The notes under the pieces were generated by a model. The model ran no database searches, was not told the DNA's origin, and worked only from the letters and a program-made list of their open reading frames with translations. Position numbers and translations under genes: made by a program. Shown piece after piece: positions 1 to 10,199 of a stretch of DNA of 64,000 bases; the first letter of the stretch is position 1; every line of letters begins with the position of its first letter. Source of the stretch: Bactericera cockerelli (Eukaryota > Arthropoda > Insecta > Hemiptera > Triozidae); contig JAMCCL010000111.1 in assembly GCA_024516035.1 (NCBI GenBank), forward strand, positions 17,899-81,898, in the 5' to 3' direction.

Positions 1-229
1 CTCAGTTCAAATTTAGTGTATACCATTTTCGTGCAACGCTCAATATTTCTTTAAAGTTCTCAAATTAAAGATAGTTATTACCCACAAAGCTCACTCATCT
101 TCACACTCTGCCCCATCACCAAGAAGAGCCGGCCGGCACCCCGTAAGTCAACCCCGCTAGAGTCTTCAAAGGTGAGTGAGCCCTCATTTTTCTCTTCTTC
201 CCTTCGAACCTTGTGGGCTGTCCCCCACA
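1..229 (+). repeat. 5' LTR, right part only
   Basis: This is identical to 7340-7568. It ends in CA at 228-229, followed by a spacer and the primer-binding site. The first 181 bases of the LTR lie left of the window, judging from the 410-base 3' LTR. It contains a strong splice-donor match (AAG/GTGAGT) with the junction after base 171. Confidence 0.95.
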
Positions 230-236
230 TCGTTTT

Positions 237-266
237 TGGTCCGATTATCGAGCCGGATTACGAACC
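237..266 (+). other. Candidate primer-binding site
   Basis: Seven bases after the LTR, TGGTCC starts a stretch whose reverse complement ends in GGACCA and contains a T-loop-like GGTTCG. That is the layout of a tRNA 3' end. It looks closest to a tRNA-Tyr-type end but with extra bases in the acceptor stem, so the primer tRNA is uncertain. Confidence 0.5.
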
Positions 267-1318
267 TTTGAAAAGGTCACCTCTTTTCAATTTATAAAAC
301 TTAATTTCTTTTGGGCGAGTACCCATTGCCACATGCACGTATTATATAAAATTTCAACCTAACATACTTGCATTACTTGCTAAGATTATTGTTACCATAT
401 TCTAATATTATTTTATTGCCAAGTCAACTAGTGCACTCATTGTAATTTGTCCATTTTGTTTGTCTTTCTGTCAATTTCTTGTTTTTTGCCGAAATAAGCA
501 TATAATCTCTTTCAGCATAAAGGTGAGGCACACCTCTTCTTTAAAGCGTTACCATAGTGTTTTAAACCTTCATAATTCATTGCATTATTTTAGAAATTTT
601 AAAGTGCTATAAATCATTACAATTATTAGAATTACGTACTTGCCCTCTTGATATTTAATTTTACCTACAGTCCACTGCCTCTCCCATTTTAGTTTCCTAA
701 ACTCGGCCCCTCGCTATAGTTCTCGTTTCTCAGCGTACCGAGCAACTTGCTACCTATGTCCTATGCCGCTGTGACCAATCACTTGATTTCAAGTTACACT
801 TGATCTTAACTTGAAAGTTCTATCTTTCAACTTGAATTAATATTCCATCTCACTTGTCACTATTTCAACTATCTGATTTATCTAATTACATATCTCCATA
901 TCTCAATTTATCTTATGTACGCTTCTCCCCGGCTCCTCTCTGATCTATGTAGGTACCTACTGTACCTTTACTTGTCTATTACTTGTTTGTGATCTCTCTG
1001 CTCCGCTATATAATATTTATGTAAGTTAGTTCGCCCGCACCGCTCTTCGTATTTCTAATTAATGTCATTAGGTAACTCCATGTAATAATCATTGTTATTC
1101 GTGTTTTCTGTTTATATTCTGAACTTAGAATTTTTCGTGAACTTAGTAAAATAAAAGTACTTCTTAGTTCATCGCCTCTTACTGTTCGTGAAACCGCTCC
1201 AGTATTGCCGGGAATAAAATAAAATAATCATTATAATTAAATTTAATTCGCTTAATAATTAATTTAATTTAGTTTACCCGCTCTATTCATTCATTTATTT
1301 CATTTAAGTCTCATTCAA

Positions 1319-1432
1319 CCATTCAAGTCTAACCCGCATTCATTTAAGTTTAACCCGCATTCATTTAAGTTCAACCCGCATTCATTTAAGTTCAACTCGC
1401 ATTTATAAAAGTATAACCCGCTTTCATTTTCC
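1319..1432 (+). repeat. Short tandem repeat in the element leader
   Basis: About five imperfect copies of a 20-21-base unit containing AACCCGCATTCATTTAAGTT lie in the non-coding leader. The rest of 267-1782 is AT-rich, without an ORF or recognised motif apart from the candidate splice acceptor near 1673. Confidence 0.75.
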
Positions 1433-1782
1433 CGCATTTTCATATACTACCGCATTAATTATTATCGTTTTCCCCGCAATATCTTGGTTTTCCGCGATTA
1501 TTAATAAATTCAGTTCACGAATCCGCATAACTTGATTTCCGCTTTTTTGTTTATTAAATAGTAAATAAAAGTTTTTTTTAACGCTTATTAATTTTTCCGC
1601 AATAATTTAACTAGCTAGCCCGCTGTTTAATTTACTTTCGCAATTTAAAGTTTTTTTTTTTTTTTCTACTTAGTGTATCTGTGTTGTGTTCACGATTTAC
1701 TTAATCTCAAGGATCATACGATCAATTCACCAGGTAATCTAGACCTTATTCTTCATATTTCACTGTCTTTTAAATAAAAATC

Positions 1783-4700
1783 ATGTCGACTAACTCTCAA
1801 AGAGAAAAACTCCGCTCATTGATTTCGCGTAAGGATAAATATCTTGACCGTATGCAAAAGCTGGCAGATTACACCACTCAGCTTACCGAGTCTAACACAG
1901 GGCCATTTTTATCTCGTTTCGAACGCATCGATGATTATTACAATTCTTTTGATACTCTCCAGGATCAAATTGATACTTTGTGCGCCTCTATGGATAGCGC
2001 TGATAAAGTTGACACCTCCGGAGACACTCAGACCTTTGAGGAGTTATATTTTGAAACTAAGGCTTTCGTTAAGGCTAAAAATCTTATTCCAGCATCAACT
2101 GCTATTGTGCCGGCTTCCAGTCCCGCTCCTACCGCCACAGTTTATCCGAAACTTCCAAAACTTTCGGTCCCTATCTTTTCAGGCGATTTACAACAGTGGT
2201 CAAGTTTTCACTCGCTTTTCAGGTCTACGATTCACCGTAGGACTGATATCTCAGAAGTAGAAAAGCTTCAGTACCTACGCTCATTTCTGCGCGGGCCTCC
2301 TCTGCATTTGATTGAAAATTTCCAACTTCTCGATCAAAATTATTCTACAGCATACAAAACCTTGTGTGATCGCTATGAAAACAAAAGGGTTCTAGCTTCG
2401 CATCATCTCAACATGATCCTGAACTTCAAGCCGCTTCACAACAGCAACGTATCGGGTCTACGCAGTTTTCTTGAGGTTTTTCAGACTAATGTTGCTGCCG
2501 TAAAGAACTTGAACCTTCCTAATATTGGTGATTTTCTTTTAGTTCAGATTGCCCTTCGCGTATTAAATATCGAACACAAGAAATTATTCGAGGATAAATT
2601 GGATTCGAACGAGGTACCTACTTACGATCAATTAATAAATTACGTTAATAAAATTTGCATGGACAGTGAAATGATCCAGTTCTCTACATCTCCTTCTTCT
2701 TCAAAAAATACCTTCGCTGCGCCTACCGCTAACCCGCACAAGGGAAATTATAAACACGAACGCACATCCTACCTGTCTACCGCTGAATCAACAAAACCGC
2801 ACGCACTTCAGTCCTCCCCGCACTCTTCTTGTCCTATATGTAAACAGGCTCACCCGCTCTTCAAGTGTTCTTCTTTTCTTAAGTTTGATATTCCTAAACG
2901 TGTTGAAGTTCTCAAAAGTCAGAACCGCTGCTTCAACTGTTTAGGTGTTCACCGCATTTCGGACTGTCGCTCCGATTCCACTTGCCGCACATGCCACAAA
3001 CGGCATCACACGCTAATACATCGCGAGTCTAATTTTGTAAATTATTCTTCCCCTAGCTCTTCCAAAGAGACCACCCCTCAGACCAAGACCTGTATTTTCT
3101 CAACTGGTGACAACGTTCAAAAATCTTCAGTTTTACTAGGCACCGCCCGAGTTTCAATTTTGGACCGCTTTGGCAACCCGCACCCAATCCGCTTGATTGT
3201 CGATCCTGGTTCACAAATTTCTTGTATAACTGAATCGTGTGTTCAACGCATAGGTTTACAGAAATACAAATGCGGTATTTCTATTTCGGGTATTGGAGAC
3301 AATACGGTGCCTGAAAACAACGGAGCCGTCTCTTGTGTACTATCTCCACGCCTACCATCTAGCCGCAATCTTCACGCCGAAGCAGTTGTTCTTAAACGTA
3401 TTTCTTCCAATATACCTTCCGCTCATATTGCACCTGAAGTGTTTTCAAAATTTTCTCACCTTGATCTCGCTGATCCCGATTTCTGTATACCGGATGCTGT
3501 CGATTTTCTTCTTGGCGCTGAATTGTACGCGCAGATATTATGCACTACTGGGGACAATGTGATACCTGGGACAACTACCGCTATGAGAACAACGCTGGGA
3601 TGGATTATTTTCGGCCGCACACCTACTTACAACGAGGATAGTGCTCGCCGCTCTCTGTTTCTCACTTCCCCCAACCTGGATACAACGCTCCAGAAGTTTT
3701 GGGAGACGGAGGAAGTCGCTGTCCAGCTCATTGAAGATCCTGAGGATGTTCGCTGCGAGGAACATTTTCTCTCCACTCACCAGCGTGACGAAACAGGCAG
3801 ATATATGGTCTCACTACCCTTCCGTGAGGATGTCTCTAATTTAGGCGAAAATCGCAATCGCGCTCTCACTCAGTACCGCAACTTGGAAAAACGCTTAAAT
3901 AAAAACGAATATTTACATACTGAATATACAAAGTTTTTTGATGATTATTTAGCTCAGGATCATATGCATGTGTGTAAAACTCCTTCTCGCTATGTCATTC
4001 CTCATCATGCTGTACTAAAACAATCTAGCTCTACTACAAAGCTCCGCGCCGTATTCAACGCATCCGCCACTAGCACCACTGACAAGTCACTCAATAATCT
4101 TCTAATGAAAGGCCCCAAACTTCAAAAGGATATTTGCAATATTATTCTTTCCTTTCGTTCTCATCGTATTGTTGTGTGTGCAGATATTAAACAAATGTAT
4201 AGGCAGATTTTAGTGCACCCAGATGACAGAAAGTTTCAGCATATATTCTGGCGTAATCCTCAGAACAACGAAGTCGCAGAGTTTGAGTTAACTACGGTAA
4301 CGTATGGTATCGCACCGTCAGCTTACCAAGCTCAAAGAGTACTCCAGCAGTTGGTGCTTGATGAAGGACATGCCTTCCCTCTTGCTTCTAAAGCCATTCT
4401 CAATGAAACCTATATAGATGACGTTGTCAGTGGCGGAGCTACGGAACAGGAAGCCCTTCAACTTCAACAAGAACTGGTCGCTCTACTTAAACGAGGTTGC
4501 TTCGAACTTCGAAAATGGGCAAGTAACAACGCTGCTCTTCTTGAAACCGTCCCGCATGATCATCTTGAGAAACCGCTAGCTCTTCGGGAGGACGAAGAGC
4601 CTACTTTTAAAATTTTAGGTCTTCACTGGGACCCCGCATCCGATACATTCTCGTATCACGTCGCAGACATTGACGTCGTCTTCACTAAACGATCAATCCT

Positions 4701-6990
4701 TTCTCACGTCGCCCGCATGTTTGACCCGCTCGGCTGGTTATCACCAGTCATATTCTGGGCTAAGTATTTACTTCAGTTGCTGTGGTTGTCTCAATATTCT
4801 TGGGATGATCCCTTGACTCCAGAATTAGCCGCCTCTTGGTCAACGTTTTCTTCCGAACTATCTAAATTACAATCGCTCAGAATTCCCCGCTTTATCGACG
4901 CATCCGCTCCGCAGACCATCCATGTCGTAGGATTTAGTGACGCCTCGACAAAAGGTTATGCTGCCGTGATCTACTTAGTCACTTCTGATTTAAACCGCAA
5001 TGAAAATACAGTCTACTTATTGAAAGGTAAAAGTAAGGTCGCTCCTACTAAATCGCCTCTCAGTATTCCTCGTCTCGAGCTGTGTGGTGCATTATTACTT
5101 GCACGACTGTACGACTCTCTTAAGACTTACCTAGGAACATTGTCGATATCTTCCCGCACTTTTTATAGTGATTCCAATATTGTTCTCGCTTGGATAACCA
5201 CACCCCCGCATACTCTCAAAACTTACGTTGGTAACCGCATCGTGGAGCTGAATAATCTAACTTCCAAGGAGTGTGACTGGTATCATGTTCCCGGCGAACA
5301 GAACCCCGCGGACTGTGCGTCCAGAGGACTTCTACCGCTACAATTCTTGAAACACTCGCTTTGGTTTAATGGTCCTCAGTTTCTTCGTCAGTCGCGAGAC
5401 TACTGGCCTCGCTCTCAAGGCAATGAAGTTCATAATCTACCTGAACTCAAGGATAACACCAAAACTTTACTAACTGTAACTCCCCCTGCGAAGTCTTACT
5501 TGTTAGGATGTTGTGAAAAATATTCAAAACTTACCAAGCTACAACGAATTTTCGCGTTCGTACTTCGTTTCATCAGAAACATACGAACCTCCAAAGAACA
5601 ACGTGATCTAGGACCTCTACAAGTAAGAGAACTTAACACTAGTTTATTGATAGTCACCAAACTAGAACAAGAATATCACTTTGCCGCTATTATTTCAGCC
5701 CTTCAGACCAACGTAAAAATAACTAACTCCGCCATCTTAAAACTAACTCCCTTCCTGGATGAACATGGAAGACTCAGGGTGGGCGGAAGGCTTCGAAACG
5801 CTCAGAATCTATCGCAGGATTCAATTCATCCGCTACTTCTTCCCAAAAAGTGTCACTTGTCTAATATTATCTGTGATCATTATCATGTCTCTTCTCTGCA
5901 CGCTGGTCCTCGTACCGTTCAGGCATTAATTCAGCAGAAGTTTTGGATTATGTCGCTACGCGATCTTCTCCGTCAACGCATACATAAGTGCCTGAGATGT
6001 TACCGGTACTCCGCAAAACCTATTCAACCAATAATGAGTGACTTACCAGAACGAAGAGTCACTCAGGAGCGACCTTTTCTCAACGTTGGCGTGGACTTTG
6101 GTGGTCCATTCTTCATCAAGGAGAGTTCCCGCCGCAACGCGCGTACACGCAAGGCATATCTCTGCCTATTCATCTGCTTCACAACCAAAGCAATTCACTT
6201 GGAGCTGGTATCAGATCTGTCGTCTGCTGCATTTCTTGCCAGTCTTGACCGTTTCATCGGACGCCGCGGTCTACCTCGCTTTATCCACAGTGACAACGGC
6301 ACAAATTTCACCGCTGCCGCACGAGAATTGTCTGAAGTATATCAGATGCTACAGGAAAATTCCGCTGATATAAATAATACACTCGCGCAACGTCAAATTA
6401 CTTGGATATTTAATCCACCCGCTGCCTCTAATTTCGGAGGCCTCTGGGAAGCCGGTATTAAATCCGCAAAATTTCATCTCCGTCGGGTAATAGGCGAACA
6501 AAATTTCACATTCGAAGAACTTACAACTCTTCTATGTAGAATAGAGGCTGTACTTAACTCTAGACCACTCATCGACGTTTCTCCTGATCCTCTTGATGGT
6601 ATAGATTATTTAACTCCTGGTCATTTTCTCATAGGCACCTCCCTATTAACCCCTCCGGAGCATGATATAACCTCTACTCCCATGAATAGATTAACTCGCT
6701 GGAGACTTATCCAGCAAGCCGCGCAATCCTTTTGGGGAGCTTGGTCCACAAGCTATCTTCAATCCCTGACTCCCAGATCAAAATGGTTTCTCCCTAATCC
6801 TGAACTCAAATCTGGTGATTTGATCCTTCTTCCCAAGGCTAATAAATTACCTCTTCATTGGCCTTTAGGTAAAATTATTGATGTTTACCCTGGTAGTGAC
6901 AATGTCACAAGGGTCGCAAAGATTAAATTTCAAGACACGGTCTTAACTCGACCTGTCAACAAAATTATTCCCTTGAGATTTAGCAATTAA
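1783..6990 (+). CDS. BEL/Pao gag-pol polyprotein
   Basis: One 1735-residue polyprotein carries everything the element needs for copying and integration. In order: a gag-type DUF1759 region (about 120-290); CCHC-like zinc knuckles at about 350-362 and 383-413; a retropepsin-type aspartyl protease with DPGSQ at 474-478 (DUF1758/Peptidase_A17 type); reverse transcriptase from about 750 with the catalytic YIDD at 877-880; an RNase H-like region starting near GFSDAS at about 1050; the integrase zinc-binding H2C2 region (about 1366-1410); an rve integrase core whose acidic triad I place at D1438, D1504 and E1556; and a C-terminal DUF5641 region (about 1650-1730). The start is the ATG at 1783, about 110 bases after the candidate leader acceptor. 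The frame has no stop or frameshift. Arginine is often CGC, and CCGC strings are frequent, unlike the AT-rich surroundings. Confidence 0.96.
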   Translation: MSTNSQREKLRSLISRKDKYLDRMQKLADYTTQLTESNTGPFLSRFERIDDYYNSFDTLQDQIDTLCASMDSADKVDTSGDTQTFEELYFETKAFVKAKNLIPASTAIVPASSPAPTATVYPKLPKLSVPIFSGDLQQWSSFHSLFRSTIHRRTDISEVEKLQYLRSFLRGPPLHLIENFQLLDQNYSTAYKTLCDRYENKRVLASHHLNMILNFKPLHNSNVSGLRSFLEVFQTNVAAVKNLNLPNIGDFLLVQIALRVLNIEHKKLFEDKLDSNEVPTYDQLINYVNKICMDSEMIQFSTSPSSSKNTFAAPTANPHKGNYKHERTSYLSTAESTKPHALQSSPHSSCPICKQAHPLFKCSSFLKFDIPKRVEVLKSQNRCFNCLGVHRISDCRSDSTCRTCHKRHHTLIHRESNFVNYSSPSSSKETTPQTKTCIFSTGDNVQKSSVLLGTARVSILDRFGNPHPIRLIVDPGSQISCITESCVQRIGLQKYKCGISISGIGDNTVPENNGAVSCVLSPRLPSSRNLHAEAVVLKRISSNIPSAHIAPEVFSKFSHLDLADPDFCIPDAVDFLLGAELYAQILCTTGDNVIPGTTTAMRTTLGWIIFGRTPTYNEDSARRSLFLTSPNLDTTLQKFWETEEVAVQLIEDPEDVRCEEHFLSTHQRDETGRYMVSLPFREDVSNLGENRNRALTQYRNLEKRLNKNEYLHTEYTKFFDDYLAQDHMHVCKTPSRYVIPHHAVLKQSSSTTKLRAVFNASATSTTDKSLNNLLMKGPKLQKDICNIILSFRSHRIVVCADIKQMYRQILVHPDDRKFQHIFWRNPQNNEVAEFELTTVTYGIAPSAYQAQRVLQQLVLDEGHAFPLASKAILNETYIDDVVSGGATEQEALQLQQELVALLKRGCFELRKWASNNAALLETVPHDHLEKPLALREDEEPTFKILGLHWDPASDTFSYHVADIDVVFTKRSILSHVARMFDPLGWLSPVIFWAKYLLQLLWLSQYSWDDPLTPELAASWSTFSSELSKLQSLRIPRFIDASAPQTIHVVGFSDASTKGYAAVIYLVTSDLNRNENTVYLLKGKSKVAPTKSPLSIPRLELCGALLLARLYDSLKTYLGTLSISSRTFYSDSNIVLAWITTPPHTLKTYVGNRIVELNNLTSKECDWYHVPGEQNPADCASRGLLPLQFLKHSLWFNGPQFLRQSRDYWPRSQGNEVHNLPELKDNTKTLLTVTPPAKSYLLGCCEKYSKLTKLQRIFAFVLRFIRNIRTSKEQRDLGPLQVRELNTSLLIVTKLEQEYHFAAIISALQTNVKITNSAILKLTPFLDEHGRLRVGGRLRNAQNLSQDSIHPLLLPKKCHLSNIICDHYHVSSLHAGPRTVQALIQQKFWIMSLRDLLRQRIHKCLRCYRYSAKPIQPIMSDLPERRVTQERPFLNVGVDFGGPFFIKESSRRNARTRKAYLCLFICFTTKAIHLELVSDLSSAAFLASLDRFIGRRGLPRFIHSDNGTNFTAAARELSEVYQMLQENSADINNTLAQRQITWIFNPPAASNFGGLWEAGIKSAKFHLRRVIGEQNFTFEELTTLLCRIEAVLNSRPLIDVSPDPLDGIDYLTPGHFLIGTSLLTPPEHDITSTPMNRLTRWRLIQQAAQSFWGAWSTSYLQSLTPRSKWFLPNPELKSGDLILLPKANKLPLHWPLGKIIDVYPGSDNVTRVAKIKFQDTVLTRPVNKIIPLRFSN

Positions 6991-7141
6991 ATGTTTTTAC
7001 TTAAGTATTCAATAATCCTTTATTATTATCAGGTACTTATTGAATACCTCTGTTTCATGTTTTTTTTTATGTGTACTTTTGTCTTGGCAATATTCAATTT
7101 TGTGATCTCGCTTTCTCGCTTATATTTTTCAAATTATACCA

Positions 7142-7158
7142 AATTTGGGTGGGCGGAA
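7142..7158 (+). other. Polypurine tract
   Basis: A G-rich purine run (with GGGTGGGCGGAA) sits directly against the TG that opens the 3' LTR. This is where plus-strand priming would start. The 150 bases between the gag-pol stop and this tract are AT-rich and non-coding. Confidence 0.8.
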
Positions 7159-7568
7159 TGTTGCGTACAGCGTACACTGCGTACCGTATCAATGCCTCCC
7201 CATAAATGCAGCCCTGACTTGCAACAAGAGAGCCCCTTGGCTTCAAACAAGTCAGCGGTAATTTTCCATAGAATTTGTAAGTTCAACTCTCTATTCTCTG
7301 CCCTCAGCAGTTACCTTTTGACAATCAGAGAGATCACACCTCAGTTCAAATTTAGTGTATACCATTTTCGTGCAACGCTCAATATTTCTTTAAAGTTCTC
7401 AAATTAAAGATAGTTATTACCCACAAAGCTCACTCATCTTCACACTCTGCCCCATCACCAAGAAGAGCCGGCCGGCACCCCGTAAGTCAACCCCGCTAGA
7501 GTCTTCAAAGGTGAGTGAGCCCTCATTTTTCTCTTCTTCCCTTCGAACCTTGTGGGCTGTCCCCCACA
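7159..7568 (+). repeat. 3' LTR, complete (410 bp)
   Basis: It runs from TGTTGCG to CACA (TG...CA ends). Its right 229 bases are identical to the window start. A strong splice donor at 7511 lies near its 3' edge and could capture downstream sequence in read-through transcripts. Confidence 0.93.
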
Positions 7569-7634
7569 CTGGGATTCGAACCCAGGTCACCGTACGTGCA
7601 AGCCTAGCGCTGTACCCTCTCGACTAAGGTGGCT
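7569..7634 (-). repeat. tRNA-like SINE head (family D), interrupted by the BEL/Pao insertion
   Basis: On the minus strand it carries A-box-like TAGTCGAGAGG and B-box GGTTCGAATCC spaced as in a tRNA. The acceptor ends do not pair, so it is a SINE head rather than a tRNA gene. The BEL/Pao element begins immediately beside it, so the LTR element landed inside this SINE. Confidence 0.6.
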
Positions 7635-8153
7635 ACAGATTCTCCTATCTTTCACTATGGTTTGTTACCAACTATTGAATACTTAATACCTATAGATAGA
7701 AGAAAGGCTAGGAGTCCGTTACCCATCGAATTCATTTCTGATGAAATAAAAAGAAATCTTGCACAATTACTTGGTCACTACTCGTGGAAAAAAAGTGTCA
7801 TTCAAAGATCCTACATCGTTGTTTAAGAAGTACCTAGAAAATTTCTCTTTTGATTTTAATGTCTTGGTGTCCTGTCGATTTGATATAAGCCAAGTAGGTG
7901 ACAAAAAATCTTTGATTTTTTTTAGAAACTTTTTTTAATTATGGTACCACCAACGTATTTGCCTCGAATATTATCGAAAACGAAAATATTTTTTGAGTAA
8001 CATGTAGGGTAAAAAAAATCTGGTGTGAACATAAAAGATTGAAGTACCACGCTACATTGTGACGGTATAACCATTACCTTGTTAAAATGTACCTTTGTAT
8101 TGACAATTTTACCCCCACATAAAATGAATATGCAACTACATAAGTACATTAGG
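7635..8153. other. AT-rich DNA, no gene seen
   Basis: Only short open frames without recognisable content are present on either strand. There are T- and A-runs and no repeat family that I recognise. Confidence 0.6.
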
Positions 8154-8159
8154 TTAAAA

Positions 8160-8226
8160 CGACATTCGCCTATAACGACGAAAAGTTCCCGGTCCCTTGA
8201 CCGTCGTTATAGGCAAAGTTTACTGT
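8160..8226. repeat. Hairpin repeat, possible pogo/Tigger-type MITE end
   Basis: GCCTATAACGACG and its exact reverse complement CGTCGTTATAGGC flank a GC-richer loop. On the minus strand the repeat opens CAGTAAAC next to TA, which resembles pogo/Tigger-type termini. No transposase is present. It could also be one subterminal palindrome of a larger decayed element. Confidence 0.5.
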
Positions 8227-8299
8227 AGTCATTTATGTACAAATGAGGTATTTATAAGGTATATTTTAAAAATCATGCAGCATTAGTAGTTGATGTGGT

Positions 8300-8410
8300 T
8301 ACGGCGCGCCGCGCCGTATCTGTAATGTAAAAAATCCAGCGCGTGGGGATCCGTGATTCGTGGATCGAATCCCACCCCATGCTTGGATTTTCCTCATTTA
8401 TTTTTTTCTT
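8300..8410 (+). repeat. SINE family A fragment with palindromic 5' edge
   Basis: GGGGATCC and ATCGAATCCCACCC are followed by a decayed GATTTTCCTCA, matching the head-body junction of family A (compare 58205-58432). A 19-base perfect palindrome, TACGGCGCGCCGCGCCGTA, lies just before it at 8300-8318. Confidence 0.6.
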
Positions 8411-9120
8411 AGATTTTATCCATTAGTGCAAAAGTTTAAAATACAGACTTAATGCTTTAAGTATGCTTTTACAGTTTTACACCATCAGCTCTAGGGCCGT
8501 GGAGATGCCAGTCTCCAAATACAAGTTTACAATATCCTGTTAAAGTATTGCAACCGTCCTGGTATTATACACAATAACCCTTGCATTGCAAACTTGTACC
8601 CCGTTGGATTTATTTTATTTTTTTATTATTATTATTAATAATAATAATAGTAAAAAAATTGGGTTTAACGTCGCATTCAACTACATGATCACAACTCAAA
8701 AATTCAGACCCTTGCTATAGACCATTGTATTCTTTCCTACTACAGTCGGAATTACACCCTAAAAATAATATAATATATTATATTATTATACTACCTTTGT
8801 TTTAATTAGGTACATTATTTAAAAATCCTCTTTCCAAATGGTTGAAATAACCGCAGTGAACCTACGGTTATTTGCGCCATGTATTTTGAAACAAGTCTCG
8901 CAACCGTTCATTTGGTACCTAATACTTATAGATTTAATCCTATCAACCTTTATCGAAATAAAATGACTCTCGGACTGATTTTAGACAAGTAGCCTGGCCC
9001 GCGTAACATTCCTACTCGTACCTACAACTGTAGACGAGTAGTCTGATCCAGGGATGATACCGGCAGTAGACAGCTAGACACTGAGGCATCTAGAGACTAC
9101 TCGCACTAGATTACCCCAGC
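8411..9120. other. Repeat remnants, no gene seen
   Basis: AT-rich sequence with an (ATT)n tract near 8617-8650 and a short hairpin (stem AATAACCG) near 8848-8875 inside a possible 80-bp MITE. I see no coding exon. Confidence 0.55.
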
Positions 9121-9357
9121 TAGCCAGCCTCCGTGGCGTGACGGTTGTGACTACTGCCCGTAGTCCAGAGTTCCTGAGTTCGATTCCCGGTTGGAGCAGT
9201 TCTGTTCCCTCCGAACCTGTGAGGCTGGCAATTCCGGCCCTACCCAGGCTGGGTGAGGTTAATGTGGGTAGCTGGTACGATTCCCAACGAATGGAGGGTA
9301 AAACCCCCGTCCTGTCTACCTCAAGTCAGGACGTTAAAACCAAATAGAATCAATGGA
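9121..9357 (+). repeat. SINE family B: tRNA-like head with shared tail domain
   Basis: The head has a B-box GTTCGATTCCC near 9180. The body contains CCAGGCTGGGTGAGGTTAA followed by GAATGGAGGGTAAAACCCCC and GGACGTTAAA. The same body occurs behind a 5S-rRNA-like head in family C. A second, longer copy of family B is at 39033-39398. Confidence 0.85.
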
Positions 9358-9755
9358 CATGAAAGGAGCCTAGACATTAAAATCTGGGCGTCCATATAAT
9401 CCTCTCACCACCGTGACTTAGGTATCAATACCTAACTCACGGACACGGAATTATTATTATTATTACCCCAGCTTGTCTGTACAAATTCAACTCTGAGATA
9501 TTCCCTATTATTATTAATCTTTACGAAGCGACGGAGTTCATCAGATGAGCCAAAATCTCTTTAGAAAAGGTCATTTTAGGTGCGAAGGGATCAAAAAAAA
9601 AACCATCACTTGGGCCATTTGAAAAAATATGATTCAGGTATTTTTTCATTCAGTGTGGATCACAAGTTAGTACCTTATTTAAACTTGTAAAAAAACAATC
9701 CACAACGAAATAAAAAAGGAGGCTTTTTATTCCTTAGAAGAATTTTTGAGTTGTT
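9358..9755. other. Spacer with (ATT)n tail, no gene seen
   Basis: Contains a TTATTATTATTATTA tract near 9450 that may be the tail of a decayed SINE, then unremarkable AT-rich DNA and a T-run (about 9751-9778) that is the poly(A) of the next antisense SINE. Confidence 0.5.
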
Positions 9756-10033
9756 TTTTTTTTTTTTTTTTTTTTTTCTTAAGTGGGGTTTAACGTCGCT
9801 TTCAACTGCCATGGTCATATCACGACGGGGGTTTTACCCTCCATTCGCAGGAAACTCACAAACCTGCTACTCACATTGACTTCACCCAGCCTGAGTGGGG
9901 CCGGGAAAAGCCAGCGTCACGAGAATTAGAATTTGAATGGTCACCCATCCAAGTCTTAACCTCGCTGGATGTCGCTTAACTTCGGTGTTCTGAAGGGAAC
10001 CGGTGTATTCAACATGCCATCGACGCTGGCTTT
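9756..10033 (-). repeat. SINE family C: 5S-rRNA-derived (SINE3-type)
   Basis: Read on the minus strand, the head GCCAGCGTCGATGGCATGTT with ACACCGAAGTTAAGC and CTTGGATGGGTGACC follows the 5S rRNA internal promoter (box A, intermediate element, box C). It continues into the shared SINE tail and a long poly(A). It is nearly identical to 28612-28881 and 36656-36942. Confidence 0.9.
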
Positions 10034-10199
10034 TTGAGTTGTAGTTTGAGTGATATGGTCCAGCTTACAATTTACTTAGTTTGTTACTTCTTAAGTTCTA
10101 TTATGTCTTTTCCTTCCCCTGCCCCATTTCTGTATCTGTATTTGACTTGGGTAAACAAATTGTAAATTTGATGTACACCAATCTTATCTTAAAATAAAA

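Larger units (their letters stand above)
172..1673 (+). other. Candidate spliced leader intron of the BEL/Pao element
   Basis: A consensus donor (AAG/GTGAGT, GT at 172) in the LTR is followed 1.5 kb later by a run of about 15 T, a few pyrimidines and TAG ending at 1673. This would be a textbook acceptor about 110 bases before the gag-pol ATG. A second acceptor-like CACCAG lies near 1732. Splicing would remove almost all of the otherwise non-coding leader. This is inference from motifs only. Confidence 0.4.
1..7568 (+). mobile_element. BEL/Pao LTR retrotransposon, 5' LTR cut by window edge
   Basis: The visible 5' LTR (1-229) matches 7340-7568 of the 3' LTR without a difference, so the insertion is young. 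Between the LTRs are a primer-binding site, a 1.5-kb leader, one intact gag-pol frame (1783-6990) and a purine-rich tract before the 3' LTR. The domain order in the polyprotein (gag, zinc knuckles, protease, RT, RNase H, integrase) is that of the BEL/Pao superfamily. The 3' flank begins inside a tRNA-like SINE head. The target-site duplication cannot be tested because the 5' flank is outside the window; a five-base repeat of CTGGG is expected just before the 5' LTR. Intact LTRs and pol make this copy a candidate for current activity. Confidence 0.95.

Noticed and set aside
6991..7407. Separate ORF after gag-pol, such as an envelope gene
   Set aside because: It spans the polypurine tract and LTR and has no recognisable domain; there is no room for a real env.
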